Positions 10,246 through 19,614 of a DNA stretch of 37,500 bases are shown here, in pieces. The translations under genes were made by a program, and so were the position numbers. The notes beneath the pieces were generated by a model. That model saw nothing but the letters and a program-made list of their open reading frames with translations, was not told the DNA's origin and ran no database searches. Position 1 is the first letter of the stretch, and the number at the start of each line of letters is the position of its first letter. The stretch is taken from contig CAJNDS010000779.1 in NCBI GenBank assembly GCA_905221605.1, forward strand, positions 530,001 through 567,500. Direction: 5' to 3'. This DNA comes from Symbiodinium natans (Eukaryota; Sar; Dinophyceae; Suessiales; Symbiodiniaceae).

Positions 10246-11689
10246 CTGTAAATCTGACCTAAAGGGTTTAGCTAAACCCCTAAATGCAAGATGGAGGACA
10301 GCTGCCAAAGTAGACCCTGCCGTCGCTTCTTCTGACCTCTGGCTTTCATAGGGCAGGGCTTATGGTCAATGTTTCGGCGGCAATGCCCACTCTGGCATAG
10401 AAAACCGTACTGGTGTAAAAAAACTGACAAGTGCCCCAGAGTTTGGGACGTCCTGTCCAAAGTCATGGCAGAAACAGGAGCGCATTGAATCCCCCTACGT
10501 TGAGCGCCTCAGACCCAACCCCCAAGTCCAACAGCCCCTACAAGCCCCAGAACAACAAACACTCCAAGCCCCAAGACCCCACAAACCCGGCTCGCAACTT
10601 CCAAACCCGAAGGCCCAAGCCCTTAGCCGAACCCCAAGACCTCGATCCGGCTCTAAATCCCAGCCTTGCAAACTGGGCTCAGGCTCCAAGGTTGAGGGAG
10701 GTTGAGGGTTCGAAGTAGAATCCCAAACCCCTAACGCCCGGCTGTGAGATATTTTGTGCTATGTGAAAGGCAACCTAAGCCTTAAGCTTTAAGCCCTGAA
10801 ACCCTAACCCAGAAACTCTTAAGCCGGAAATACTCAGTTCTTGAACCCCAACACCCGAAAGCCTAAACTCCAAGTCCTACCAGACCCGAAAGCTCAAAAC
10901 ACATGAGACCAAGAGCTGCTCCTGCAAAGCCCAAGGGCTTGGGGTTTTGGATTCCCTGAACCCTGAACCTCAAACCGGCCTCGGGCTTCGAAATCCCCTG
11001 CTTGCTGAGGCGTTTGACTCTTTTAAGCGTTTTGTAGGGAGCTCACAAGGACTTCATAGGTTGTTGCATGGGTTTAGGGTTCGGGTTGTCGGGCTTGGGG
11101 GTCTTGAGTCTTGGGCAAACTCCTCAGTTTGCGACGTGCATGGTTTCCTGCGCCCGGGCCTTGAAACCCCGAAACTTTGAAACCCGAAACCCGTAAACCC
11201 TGAACCCTGAGTCCTTTTTTGTTAAACCTAAACGCCAACAGTCCTAGACCGACAGGCTAAGTCATCGAAAGGGCTTAGGGCCTGGGCTTAAGCTGTAGAG
11301 TCTTTAGGGTTTGTGCTTGGGGCTGATGATCTTTGCTTTCCAGGCTACCCCTAAACCCAGTCTTTGGGGTTTTGTGAACACGTGCGCTAGTCTTATGAGA
11401 TTTTGAGAGCCGCACACTGGGCAATGACTTGGTTTCAAAACATCTTCGAGAAAAAGTCCGAACTCTTCTTCGAGATCGTTCTCCATTTTGATCAGGTTTG
11501 AATCTGAGAAGAATATTCCATACAAATATGTTATCCTCAACTTGTTTTGCTCGCGTCTTTCGTCCAGGAAAAATATTCTTGGAAATTAGCCTCATTGTTT
11601 GCTCAACGTTCTCATCTTCAAAAAATCTTCGCAAAATCTCCCAACCATCTTCGAAGAGTTGTCGAGGACGTCACTGCCGAACCAGGATT
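10246..11689. other. repeat-derived spacer
   Basis: Degenerate CCCTAAA on the plus strand with a proline-rich frame (10431-10718) that is only translated heptamer repeat. The one exception is the small minus-strand island near 10.3-10.4 kb described with the neighbouring exon. No defensible gene seen. Confidence 0.5.
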
Positions 11690-12170
11690 GTTTAGGAGAT
11701 ATTTCGAGGACGGGCTCGAGGGAGGAAGATTTTCGAGGATTCCTTCGAAGTTTTTTTTTTTTTCGAAATTTTTGTCGATTTTCGAAGATTTTCAGAGATC
11801 CCCAAGGGGGTTCCACTGGGGCCTGGTTTCGGGGATTGGCGCAGTGAGAAGATCCGGAAGATTTCACGAGGACGCAAAACGAGGAGGAACATGTTTTTCG
11901 ATGATTCCGACGATGGTTTTTTGAAACATGGTGAGGATGAAACAACTAGGAGGAAGATTTTTCGATGATTCCAACAAAGGTTGTGTGCTGAGTTTTGGAG
12001 AGAGTGTTTTCAAGATTCCAAAGAAGATGGTTGGACGTTTTTTTGCAGGTTTTTGTGAGGGGGAGAATGTTTCGAGGATTGCACAGAAGGTTTTTTGAAG
12101 ATTGGCAAGGATGAAGAACGAGCAGGAAGATTTTTCGATGATTCCGAAGAAGATTATTTGAGGATCCGGC
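11690..12170. repeat. degenerate tandem array, period about 60 bp
   Basis: Units begin near 11694, 11727, 11881, 11949, 11997, 12057 and 12120 (later spacings 68, 48, 60, 63) and share a GGAAGATTTTTCGATGATTC core followed by GAAGAAGG and T-runs. The array yields open frames on both strands (minus 11592-11945 and 11946-12368) whose translations are internally repetitive; I regard these as shadows of the repeat. Confidence 0.6.
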
Positions 12171-12473
12171 GAAACAATACAAAATACTTTTGAGTCCCAG
12201 TGTGTGGCTGGCTGAACATGACATAACGCTAGTCTTCCGACTTAACCCACCCCAAGACTGCCCAGTTGCGGCTCTCAGGCCTGTGAAGAATCTAAGAATG
12301 ATATTTCTTTCGAAGCGTCTCGGGCATGGTTGACCGCTGTGCTTCTGATCCGAGATGAGGGTGTGCAATACATCGCACTTGGCGACGTTTTCCCCCGAAG
12401 GGCCATCACAGTGCCTTTCTTGCGTGCTTTTGCATTGTCACGTTCTGTCTTGACAATTTGGACGTGGGCAATG

Positions 12474-13250
12474 TCATGGCATAAAGGCCGTCCCATAATA
12501 GTTTCTGGCACGTTCCTGTGATTCGCACTGCCATGCTGGGACGCGTGGGATTTTGCCCCTCTGTGCAGTGGCGCCACCCATACTTGCAATTGGGTTCTTG
12601 CCTTCGGGCATCGGCGCATCATGGGCTGATTTATGCCGTGCTCCGGGGTTTTGTGCTCCATTCACGCTTCGTGCTATGGCGTCGTCCTTGCTGTAGAACG
12701 AAATGTCGGCGAAGTGCTCTCGGACGGGGACGCTTTGGCCAAACACCTGGTTTAGGAGGCCGTCAATTACCCTTTGCCTCCTGGTTGCAGCCGCACCCAA
12801 CAAGGCTCCGAAGACCCCAGAAAGCCAAGAAATTTCAGGAGGCCGCTTTTTGTGATGTTTTGACTCGCTTCGGGCTTTTCCAACATCCGCGTTGACCGAA
12901 TTGGGACTGTCCTGGCTTTCGAACCCTGACAAGTCAGCGGAACGCTCTTTGATTGCGCTCTCAAAAACCACACCGCGCACGCGACAATATCTTACCTTGC
13001 TTTTTGAATTCAGGCCTGGCCCGGTTCTGGAGGCCCCAGCCGGCTCAAGCAGGCGCCAGGAGGACCCAAAAGCACCAGCAAAGGCAGCTTTAACTATGAT
13101 ATGGGGTATAGGGTAGTAATACATACTGCAGTAACTGTTGCTGATTCGGCGGTTTCGTTCACCTGGAGGCTCACTCTGAACCGAGGATGCTAGGACCCCT
13201 CGGCCGCTAGATTGTTGAGGCCAGCGCATCCAGGCAGCTGTCGTCTGCAC
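12474..13250 (-). CDS. long open frame, function unknown (may be non-coding)
   Basis: The longest open frame in the window, 258 residues, no family recognised. Segments such as EHFADISFYSKDDAIARSVN look protein-like, and the interval lacks telomeric heptamers. Against it: another minus frame (12275-12661, with VQIVKTERDNAKARKKGTVM) and a plus frame (12518-12895) are also open, and the 5-prime part overlaps the better-supported lectin exon at 13207-13311 in a different frame. It could be a decayed coding block with frameshifts. Confidence 0.25.
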   Translation of the reverse strand: MQTTAAWMRWPQQSSGRGVLASSVQSEPPGERNRRISNSYCSMYYYPIPHIIVKAAFAGAFGSSWRLLEPAGASRTGPGLNSKSKVRYCRVRGVVFESAIKERSADLSGFESQDSPNSVNADVGKARSESKHHKKRPPEISWLSGVFGALLGAAATRRQRVIDGLLNQVFGQSVPVREHFADISFYSKDDAIARSVNGAQNPGARHKSAHDAPMPEGKNPIASMGGATAQRGKIPRVPAWQCESQERARNYYGTAFMP

Positions 13251-13311
13251 GGTTCCGCAGGTTCCTGAGATCGTTGGCGGAGCAACGGCTGAAAATGGCG
13301 ATTGGCAGCAC
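13207..13311 (-). CDS. beta-trefoil-like terminal exon
   Basis: From acceptor CACAGATTTAG the frame reads VLPIAIFSRCSANDLRN then LRNRADDSCLDALASTI and stops at TAG 13207-13209. The C-S-A-N-D/L-R-x-R-A-D-D-x-C-L-D order is the C-H-G turn plus CLD strand of ricin-type repeats, with His lost. As a stop-bearing exon it may close the minus-strand gene that starts near 23.88 kb (inference). It overlaps a longer open frame in another phase. Confidence 0.5.
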   Translation of the reverse strand: MLPIAIFSRCSANDLRNLRNRADDSCLDALASTI

Positions 13312-13481
13312 CTAAATCTGTGAAAGCCTCGGGTTTGAATCGAAGAAAGGAAAGAAAACTCGCCATCTCCACACAGCTCTGAGCCAAAAACCTCTGCTTG
13401 CTGTACATACAGAACCTGGAACTAGTTTCTTTTACATGGGTTTCCCAGGGAGTCGGCTCTTTGAAAGCCCTCAGGTACTAC

Positions 13482-13622
13482 CTGATGCACTTGACAGCGC
13501 GGCATGTCGTCCGGGCATTTTCGTCTCCACGCACAAGCCCCCCTCAAAGGACAACCACAAACTCAACACACCTCCGCTGGTTGTGTGACGTACGACTGGC
13601 ACTCCACAGGTTCGATTAGGCT
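13482..13622 (-). CDS. internal exon, extracellular-type
   Basis: 141 nt between a good acceptor (GTGTCTTCACAG) and donor ATCAG/GTAGTA. Open frame: PNRTCGVPVVRHTTSGGV then LSLWLSFEGGLCVETKMPG. The S-L-W-L-S-F-x-G-G-L-C-V-E order resembles a QxW strand followed by a C-L-D-like strand, or a concanavalin-type sheet. Same strand as neighbours. Confidence 0.46.
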
Positions 13623-13873
13623 CTGTGAAGACACTACACCCACACACACACAAACTGCCCATGGCACCCACGCCTGAACCTCCTCAAGACCAAATTACAT
13701 CCGAAACCCTTAGATCCCAAACCCAAATGCCTAAACCCTAAAGCCATAAACCCTTCCTGCACAACCTCTGAACCCCTAAAACCCCCAAACCCCTAAACAC
13801 GATTTAGCCCAAACCCATGAGCCTTAAGCCCCGAGAGGAACCCTTGGTTCCTTAAAGGAAGCCTAAACGGAAC

Positions 13874-13935
13874 CCAGAGGCCCATTATCGAAGAAAAAGT
13901 CTTGGTTGGCACGGCCGTGGCATTCGTGAAGATAC
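13874..13935 (-). CDS. beta-trefoil lectin repeat exon
   Basis: Encodes YLHECHGRANQDFFFDNGP, with acceptor TTGCCGAG and donor CTGG/GTTCCG. It keeps the C-H-G-x-x-N-Q core and has Phe in place of the QxW Trp, as in several other copies here. 62 nt: only the turn half of a repeat, so a partner exon must supply the CLD strand. Confidence 0.6.
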
Positions 13936-15143
13936 CTCGGCAAGCTCGTGTGTTGGGATTCCTCTAAGGGGTTGCCTCAAGGGTTCCTTTGTGATGGGTT
14001 CCTGTCATAGGCTTAGGGTTGTGGGGTGTTTTAAGGTCTATGGCCTATGGGTTTTAGGGGTAAGGGGCCAGGGAATAGTTTCAACAAATTCGGGTTCAGG
14101 GTTCTGGAGATTTTGGGCTGAGGTGTTTGGGTGTTAGGACACACGGCGTTTAGCTTAGGTTTGAGGGTTGAGGCTCTCTGGCGCCCCTAGAGAACCCTTC
14201 TAGGAACCCTTCCAAAAACCCTACAAAACCTTTGAAGGAACCCTTGAAGGAGCGTTTTAAACCCAGGCTCTAAAACTTGGGATTCAGGCCTTCGAGGTGC
14301 AACATAGGATCAAATGGTTCATGATTTGTAGTTCCCTGGACAAATGAGGTTAGTATCGAAATGTCGGGGGGGGGGATCTTGACATGTCAACATGCAGGAC
14401 TGTAAGGTTTCTGTTAAGGCTTCCACAAGGTGTTGGGTGTGAAAACGAAGCACCGAAAAGGGAACCACCGCATAGAACGACTCCGATTTTAGGGTTTAGG
14501 GTTAATCCGAGCATCTGATTAATTAATACCCCCACATTTAAAGAAATTTTTTTTGGCCGGAAGCCCGCCGGAAGACTACTTTCCATTAGGGTGGATTTCG
14601 TATGGGACAAACCCCCCACATTTAAAGGAATTTTTTTGGGGGGGTTCAAAAATCTGTCGGCAGGCTTCTTGTTTTGCTTGCGGAGACGCAAAGCTACAGC
14701 ACCTCAGGGATCTGCAGCCTATTGTTTTAAATAGAGAATCAATACAGGGCCATGGTCCAACTATTGCGGAACCCTGCATTCCTTATTGTGGGGGGGGGGG
14801 GGCCCCCACCCACTAATCAGAAGCTCGGATTAAGAAAGCATGGCCCAGGACCAGTCCCTCCGAGGTACTTGTCGGAGACCCGGAGGTAAAAATATGAGAG
14901 CTTGTGGGCACACGGGTAAGTTCCAACGAGAATCCCACAGTATCTGCGTTACAAAAGGGCGGCAAGGGCGGCGGAGTGACGTGTAGTGTTCACCGAAAAC
15001 CAGAGAGGCCCGATTGAGGGTAAGGCGGGTAAGGGTCAGGACTTGCTTCAGACCAAGGAATGAAGTATAGGCTTTCGGGCTTTTGATGTTTAGTCCTGGA
15101 GTTGCAGTTTGAAGATTCAGGCGCTGCCAGAACAAAAGCACAC
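13936..15143. other. repeat-derived interval with two short direct repeats
   Basis: Telomere-like decay to about 14320. CCCCCACATTTAAAGAAATT at 14529 recurs at about 14614 (85 bp apart). G runs occur at 14365 and 14787. The minus open frame 14830-15162 overlaps the 15144-15235 lectin exon in another phase and is probably a shadow. Confidence 0.4.
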
Positions 15144-15235
15144 TGAGCTTGCCACAATTCATCCGTGCTGGGATGAACGTCCAAGCACCTTTCGGCGGAC
15201 TTAGGTTTCAAGTGCATTGCACTCTTCCGGTTGCC
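15144..15235 (-). CDS. beta-trefoil lectin repeat exon
   Basis: Reads GNRKSAMHLKPKSAERCLD then VHPSTDELWQA, preceded in frame by C-C-E. Acceptor ATGCTGTGAG; donor GCTCA/GTGTGC. M-H-L-K-P-K-S-x-x-x-C-L-D-V-H-P-S-T is the CLD strand of a ricin-type repeat and E-L-W-Q-A follows it, giving close to a full repeat. Structurally the counterpart of the 7.2-kb exon. Confidence 0.66.
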
Positions 15236-15316
15236 CTCACAGCATTACATAAGTGACACCGCCCCCTACCCGGCCCTACCCCACCATCAGTACAGTAACG
15301 AAACAACGACAGCAAC

Positions 15317-15439
15317 CTCATCACCACATGCATCTGCTTCAGCAAAAAAAGGGGCATCATAATCGTCGTGGGCCGGAAGCACAAATGACTTGGGACTGAA
15401 CAGGAAAGTGTCCACCCATTCGCAGGACGTAGGAACAAA
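15317..15439 (-). CDS. internal exon, extracellular-type, unknown
   Basis: 123 nt between TCCCACGGCAG and GATGAG/GTTGCT. Open: FVPTSCEWVDTFLFSPKSF then VLPAHDDYDAPFFAEADAC. Strongly protein-like with alternating hydrophobic and acidic residues. The H-D-D-Y-D cluster could bind metal, which is inference. The frame stays open past the donor to a TAA at 15287. Confidence 0.48.
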
Positions 15440-15486
15440 CTGCCGTGGGACCCAAGCTTTCATGCAAATGGGACGACCTAGGCGAC

Positions 15487-15550
15487 CTATACTCAAGATA
15501 AACCTCCCCAAACATCCTATCAGGGCTTCGACCGTCTAAGTCTCCAACCC
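15487..15550 (-). CDS. small internal exon, unknown
   Basis: 64 nt after a very strong pyrimidine tract (CTTCTTTTTTCTTTTTCAAG); donor AGTATAG/GTCGCC. Reads VGDLDGRSPDRMFGEVYLEY. Direct neighbour of the 15317-15439 exon, about 47 nt away, which would be a very short intron. One of the two limits may therefore be wrong. Confidence 0.4.
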
Positions 15551-15645
15551 CTTGAAAAAGAAAAAAGAAGAGGCCCCTGGGCACCTAACCTTGAACTCCG
15601 AGCTCCAAGCACCCAGAACATCCTCATGCAGACTCCTTCACGTGG

Positions 15646-15742
15646 CTAGAATGGTATGACGTGATTGTCCAGAACTACACAGGCATGATAATCGAAATTC
15701 GCTTGCTGACGCTCTGCATTGTAGTTGACGTTGACGCCCTCA
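15646..15742 (-). CDS. possible degenerate lectin exon
   Basis: After acceptor CTTCGAGCAG the frame reads EGVNVNYNAERQQANFDYHA then CVVLDN, with TAG at 15646-15648. V-N-V-N...N-F-D-Y-H-A-C-x-x-x-x-N parallels the W-D-V-N-G-N-N-V-F-M-Y-E-C turn of the 26.5-kb exon. A GTAGTT donor after CCTGT may end it earlier. Confidence 0.4.
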
Positions 15743-15769
15743 CTGCTCGAAGCCCTGAGCCCAAAATAC

Positions 15770-15883
15770 CCAAAACTCCAAGCCCTAATCCCGTTCTCGG
15801 GGCACTGGTTCGTGTCGGACTCTACTTTCAAGCGTTCGCCATCCAAGAAGAAACGCTGGTTGGCATACTCGTGGCAGCCCCAC
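15770..15883 (-). CDS. beta-trefoil lectin repeat exon
   Basis: 114 nt, symmetric phase 2, between ATAGCTCAG and TTTTGG/GTATTT. Reads WGCHEYANQRFFLDGE then RLKVESDTNQCPENG. C-H-x-x-x-N-Q-R-F-F-x-D-G is the turn with Phe for Trp; L-K-V-E-S-D-T-x-x-C is the following strand. It is a complete turn-plus-strand unit. The frame is open beyond the donor into the next candidate exon. Confidence 0.62.
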
Positions 15884-16258
15884 CTGAGCTATACTGGCAA
15901 ATCCAAACCCTAAAGCCCTAGAGCCGTAAACCCTACTGCGCCCGTTTTGGAACCCACGATAGGAGCGCTTTTCGGAACCAAAGCTCCATAAGCTTACAAC
16001 CTAAATCATCCCCCGACCTTCTCCTCATGAAATGCCTCACTATGGAGGCTGCGATATGGGGGATTTAGGGTTCGTTTAAGGGTTCTAAGGGTTCTACAGG
16101 GTCTAGGGGTTAGGGCAGGTGGATGGTCCGTATCATCAGGATCCTACAATTTAGGGTTCTATATCAGGGTCCCTTAGAGCCATGCAGGATCTAGTCTGCT
16201 GCGCTGGGGCAAAGAGAGTTTAGGGTTCGGATGGTTCAAGTTCTCTGCAAGCGCTCAC

Positions 16259-16352
16259 CACATGACCAGGTCAGCATAGACAAGCGCCAGCAAGGTATGA
16301 ACATTCGAGAAAGCGCCCTGCAAGCTTGAAGGTGTAATGTTGCCACTGCTGC
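16259..16352 (-). CDS. internal exon, unknown
   Basis: 94 nt with a canonical donor (ATGTG/GTGAGCGC) and acceptor AGAATGTAG. Reads SSGNITPSSLQGAFSNV then HTLLALVYADLVM, i.e. a hydrophilic start and hydrophobic end. Family not recognised. It lies between lectin exons on the same strand. Confidence 0.46.
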
Positions 16353-16585
16353 CTACATTCTTGTTAGAATGATTGGTGGGCCGCTGTCATATTGATTATT
16401 TGGGGGGCCCCATTATAATTCGAACAACAACCGGATCCCGCACAATGAAGGATCCCGGCATGGACCCTTTCCTGGAGACAGGCACCATGGCATTCACGGT
16501 GTTTAAGTTTTCGGGTTATGCTTTTGGAGTTCCAGGCGGGTCTTCGGGTGCTGGGTTGAGGGTTCTAGATTTAGGAGGCAGAGGA

Positions 16586-16586
<1 letters not shown>

Positions 16587-16616
<30 letters not shown>
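16587..16616. repeat. GA microsatellite
   Basis: Run of GA dinucleotides with one interruption. It lies in a plus-strand open frame (16373-16651) that I do not regard as a gene. Confidence 0.85.
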
Positions 16617-16617
<1 letters not shown>

Positions 16618-16925
16618 TGTGGCGGCTGACTCCCATGATTCATTGATCTAAAATCATTACAGTCTCTCTCTTAAACTCTGCCCCTAAACTTATGTCTTTC
16701 TCCTAACACGCGAAAGCACAAACCCCTTCACCCAAACTCATAAGCCCTTAAACCCAGAACCCCTAAACCCTAAGGCCCTAAACTCCTTGACCCCCTAAAC
16801 CCTACACCCTAACCACATAAAATGCCATAAGCCACAAACCCTTATTTGAACCCTTTCGAACCCGTATAGGAAGCGTAAGGAACCCTTTCTTCAAGGGAAC
16901 CCAAGCTCCCTTAACAGCCCGGCAC

Positions 16926-17039
16926 CTAGGGCTGCCAGGCTTCACTTGGGCTGTACCGCTAGGGTCGATATCCAGGCATTGGCCATCATCGTTGCCTTGT
17001 TGTTGTTTTTTGGAGTGGGGGCGGAGGTGGAGGGTAAGG
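16926..17039 (-). CDS. beta-trefoil lectin repeat exon
   Basis: 114 nt, symmetric phase 2, acceptor GTAATGAAG and donor CCTAG/GTGCCG. Encodes LTLHLRPHSKKQQQGN then DDGQCLDIDPSGTAQVKPG. L-H-L-R-P-H-S...G-Q-C-L-D-I-D-P-S-G is a clear CLD strand of a ricin-type repeat. The K-Q-Q-Q insertion is coded by an AAC/CAA-rich stretch, a small microsatellite expansion inside the domain. Confidence 0.65.
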
Positions 17040-17148
17040 CTTCATTACCTTGTTCCGGAGGGTCAAGGTTCGGGGCAAGGCCCTCGACGCAATGCACGCC
17101 CTTACACCCCAAAACTTAAATTATGTGCGCCACAGAAATCAATATCAC

Positions 17149-17289
17149 CCTGAACCACGCCCCTGAAGCCCTACTTCGGGGCGTTTGGACCATGCTGAAA
17201 AAAACCCAACTTCCCGTCTCATTCGGCGGGATCGTGGTCTGGGATGGTCTGGGAGCATCTGTTCGGGCCCAGAAACTCATGATGCAGGC
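17149..17289 (-). CDS. internal exon, concanavalin/LamG-like strand pattern
   Basis: 141 nt, acceptor AAACCACAAG and donor TTCAGG/GTGATA. Reads ACIMSFWARTDAPRPSQTT, then IPPNETGSWVFFSMVQ, then a basic tail ending AWFR. The S-F-W-A-R-T-D and W-V-F-F-S strands recall concanavalin A-like/LamG sandwiches (S-F-W-x-K-x-D motif). This is similarity by eye. A second acceptor (TTTTTTTCAG at about 17201) could start the exon later. Confidence 0.48.
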
Positions 17290-17942
17290 CTTGTGGTTTT
17301 GGGGCTTCGGAAACCCTAGGCCCTGAAACCTAAACCCTGTTTAGGGTTTGGGGCTCAGGGTTTACCCTGAACAACCCTAAACCCTGAACCCCAAACCCTA
17401 AAAACAGCCTAAGCCCTAAGCGGATGAATGGATACCGCCTGCTCACAATATCGGCTTGTACCCTATGTTCTCGTCAAGGGCTACTTGAAGGATCAGGGCA
17501 CGTAAAAAGCAGGGATATCATTAGGATAACTACTGTTGCAGTTCACCAGTCTGACCATTCAGGCCTTTTTCTCGTTTTCGGGCCTAAGCAACTTCCGAAC
17601 AATAACACAGACAATGCCCATGTCGACCCTGAGCCCTGAAACCCTAAACCTTGAGCCCCGGAAACGCAAAGCTCATTTTGAGCCGTTGGCTATGAAGGCT
17701 TCGGGCGTTGGGATTTGGGGCCCCAGAACGTCCGGATTTGGACCACAAGGCTGTAGGATAGGAGTTGGGATTGTCCCCTATACTTGGGTGTTCGGAATTT
17801 GGGTTGAAACCTCGACCACTCATATCCAAAACTTAAACCCTGCAAGCAGCGACCTTGCAAGCCATTCAACCCATCCTGAGGTCTGCTTATAGGGCCCAGA
17901 CTGCAAGCCCCACGCCCCCAACCTCAAACCCTAAGCCCGCAC
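17290..17942. other. repeat-derived spacer with one donor-bearing fragment
   Basis: CCCTAAA/TTTAGGG decay. A minus fragment ending at a canonical donor (GATATT/GTGAGC, exon end 17447) reads LQVALDENIGYKPIL but lacks a clean acceptor in the same frame. The 61-residue minus frame at 17644-17829 is largely translated repeat. Confidence 0.4.
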
Positions 17943-18054
17943 CCTTCCAAAGGCCCCCTTCAGAAGCTTCGGGGCGGATGTTCTTTCCTGTGTGGGTCAG
18001 CTGATCAAAGTAGAACTTCTGATTGTTGCCGCCGTGGCAGTCGTGCATGTCAAT
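17943..18054 (-). CDS. beta-trefoil lectin repeat exon
   Basis: Acceptor CGGCTCCGAG; donor TGGAAGG/GTGCGG. Reads IDMHDCHGGNNQKFYFDQ then LTHTGKNIRPEASEGGLW. This is the most canonical C-H-G-G-N-N-Q core in the window, again with Phe (K-F-Y-F) for the QxW Trp. The downstream strand (N-I-R-P-E-A-S) keeps the I-R of the family, but no C-L-D follows. Confidence 0.63.
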
Positions 18055-18167
18055 CTCGGAGCCGGGCTTTGTGGCTTCGTGGCTTAGGGCGTTTAGGGTT
18101 CAGTGTTTAGTGTTCAGGGATCCCTAAGGGCCCTAACGCTACTATTGACTGTTCAACATGGTTTGGT

Positions 18168-18359
18168 TCAACCAGAAAGAGATGGAAACCATTCACCATT
18201 CGGCCAAAATCGGTCGACACTTTTCCCAAAGGGCTTAAGCATAGTAGAACACAAGTGGAACACTACGGTATGCACACCTTCGAACTCCCAGGTTCTGTTC
18301 GATGGAGCTCCATGCTCCATGAGTCGCGATCCCAACCAAAACCGCTCGGCACTATGACA
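18168..18359 (-). CDS. probable exon, unknown extracellular-type protein
   Basis: Open from after TAG 18360-18362 to TGA 18168-18170. It reads AERFWLGSRLMEHGAPSN, then RTWEFEGVHTVVFHLCST, then VDRFWPNGEWFPSLSG. Rich in Trp/Phe and protein-like; the other frames have stops. Acceptor candidates CCATAG or GTCATAG; possible donor TTTCTG/GTTGAA near 18169. Alternating V-H-T-V-V-F-H suggests beta strands. No family assigned. Confidence 0.46.
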   Translation of the reverse strand, partial: CHSAERFWLGSRLMEHGAPSNRTWEFEGVHTVVFHLCSTMLKPFGKSVDRFWPNGEWFPSLSG

Positions 18360-18600
18360 CTATGGGTGGATCGGGAACGGTAACGTTCGGGAGCTTGGGT
18401 TTGGTGCTGTGCCCTTTACCACGGCCCTTCTCTACGACATGGCGCCGGTGCGGTCGTCAGCTGCAACTGGCGGGTGTTTTGGCCCTCCATCTCATGCGCG
18501 TGCCACTGGGCAGGATGCATCTGTTCCTCGAGCGTCGTCTTCACCCATTTGCTGAGATCATCGACAGACGCCGTCATTGGAACATCAGCCTTGGGTGTGT

Positions 18601-19020
18601 TCATGAAGTCGGATGTGCTGAGGAACGTGCCCAGCCACTCGAATGCAAACGACATGCCACTCGAGCGCAAATGGCACGTCCTCGGCTGGCCGCCAGCTCG
18701 GCTTGCACCAGCTTAGTTCCAGCTTGAAATCCAGGCAAATGTGTTGGATGACTCATGGCCTTGCCCCGATCGGCGTTGGTCGGCATTGCTTTGAGGGCCG
18801 GCGCCCAGGGAGCGCGCTCCCATGAGCGACCTGCGCTGGCAAGATGTGTGTGCACCAAACAGTCATCGGCACAGCAAAAGTTCCCTGGCCACGACCGCCG
18901 ACCACGAATCGCATAGGCATAGGCATAGTCATCCTCGTGGTCAATCAACAGCGCTGGTGTAGCCGCGTGTTTGCGGAGTTTCACAAACTTCTTGGCTTGC
19001 TCGAAAGACTTCGTGCCTGG
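18601..19020 (-). CDS. coding-like block with competing frames
   Basis: From a good acceptor (TTGCTGTCTTTCCTTAG) the frame reads FEQAKKFVKLRKHAATPALL, then IDHEDDYAYAYAIRGRRSW, and stays open to a stop at 18601. A different minus frame takes over with strong coding character from about 18660 to 18416 (EWLGTFLSTSDFMNTPKADV, then SVDDLSKWVKTTLEEQ). This looks like one gene body interrupted by a frameshift or an unrecognised intron. TTTGC-n-TCGAGTGGC is duplicated at the junction. Not a recognised family. The plus strand also has an open frame here. Confidence 0.4.
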   Translation of the reverse strand, partial: PGTKSFEQAKKFVKLRKHAATPALLIDHEDDYAYAYAIRGRRSWPGNFCCADDCLVHTHLASAGRSWERAPWAPALKAMPTNADRGKAMSHPTHLPGFQAGTKLVQAELAASRGRAICARVACRLHSSGWARSSAHPTS

Positions 19021-19105
19021 CTAAGGAAAGACAGCAAGCTGCCTTCTTTTCCCTGCTTTTTGAGCGTTCCCTTCTTTGTCTACACTTTGGCGCGGGAGAA
19101 AGAGA

Positions 19106-19348
19106 TCACTTTCCCTTTTTCCATAAGGAACACACTTGCTTGCTCTTTCCTTCGTACTGCGTTTGAAGGATGTGCTTTCGACACGCGAACTTGATCTTTG
19201 CTTTTCTGAAAATCATGAAGATCGGAACAGATTGGTTTGTTTGGGCTTTGCGATGCTCTCGGGAAAGCTCGGGAAGCGACTTTGGGACCTTGACCACGCC
19301 TGCGGGGGCCTCGAACGACAGTGGGCGACTGGCCCCGCATTCTGTCTC
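19106..19348 (-). CDS. possible exon upstream of the 18.6-19.0 kb block
   Basis: One minus frame open from after TGA 19349-19351 reads SRPLSFEAPAGVVKVPKSL, then PELSREHRKAQTNQ, then IFMIFRKAKIKFACRKH, ending at TGA 19106. A GGGAAA/GTGATC donor sits at its end, and a pyrimidine acceptor about 85 nt on leads into the next block. A second minus frame (19080-19514) is equally long, so the frame choice is uncertain. Confidence 0.32.
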   Translation of the reverse strand, partial: ETECGASRPLSFEAPAGVVKVPKSLPELSREHRKAQTNQSVPIFMIFRKAKIKFACRKHILQTQYEGKSKQVCSLWKKGK

Positions 19349-19553
19349 TCATAAGAAGTTTTCCGACCCAGCGAAAAAAGTTGTGTGTGTGTGTTGCACT
19401 ACCCTCTTTTGAACGATCGTGGGTCTCAAGATCATGCTTCATCCTAGAAGACTGCCGGACCTGTCGACCTAGAATCCCAGTTGTGCCAAAACGTGCTAGG
19501 TCGTCCCCCAGCAAGCCTCACGATCAACGATATTCTACACAGAGTACAGCGAC

Positions 19554-19614
19554 CTGCAGAAACCCAGGCGCATACACCTTCAGCCATGATGCCCCTGTCC
19601 TTACTACAAGGGTC
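19554..19614 (-). CDS. small possible exon
   Basis: 61 nt between ACCTGAAG and CTGCAG/GTCGCT. Reads TLVVRTGASWLKVYAPGFLQ, an alternating hydrophobic pattern. The frame remains open after the donor to a TGA. No family. Confidence 0.34.

Noticed and set aside
16420-16520. Minus fragment with GSFIVRDPVVVRIIMGPPK or, in another frame, HRECHGAC
   Set aside because: Both frames are attractive (the second even has C-H-G), but no donor fits either and each ends at a nearby stop; left uncalled.
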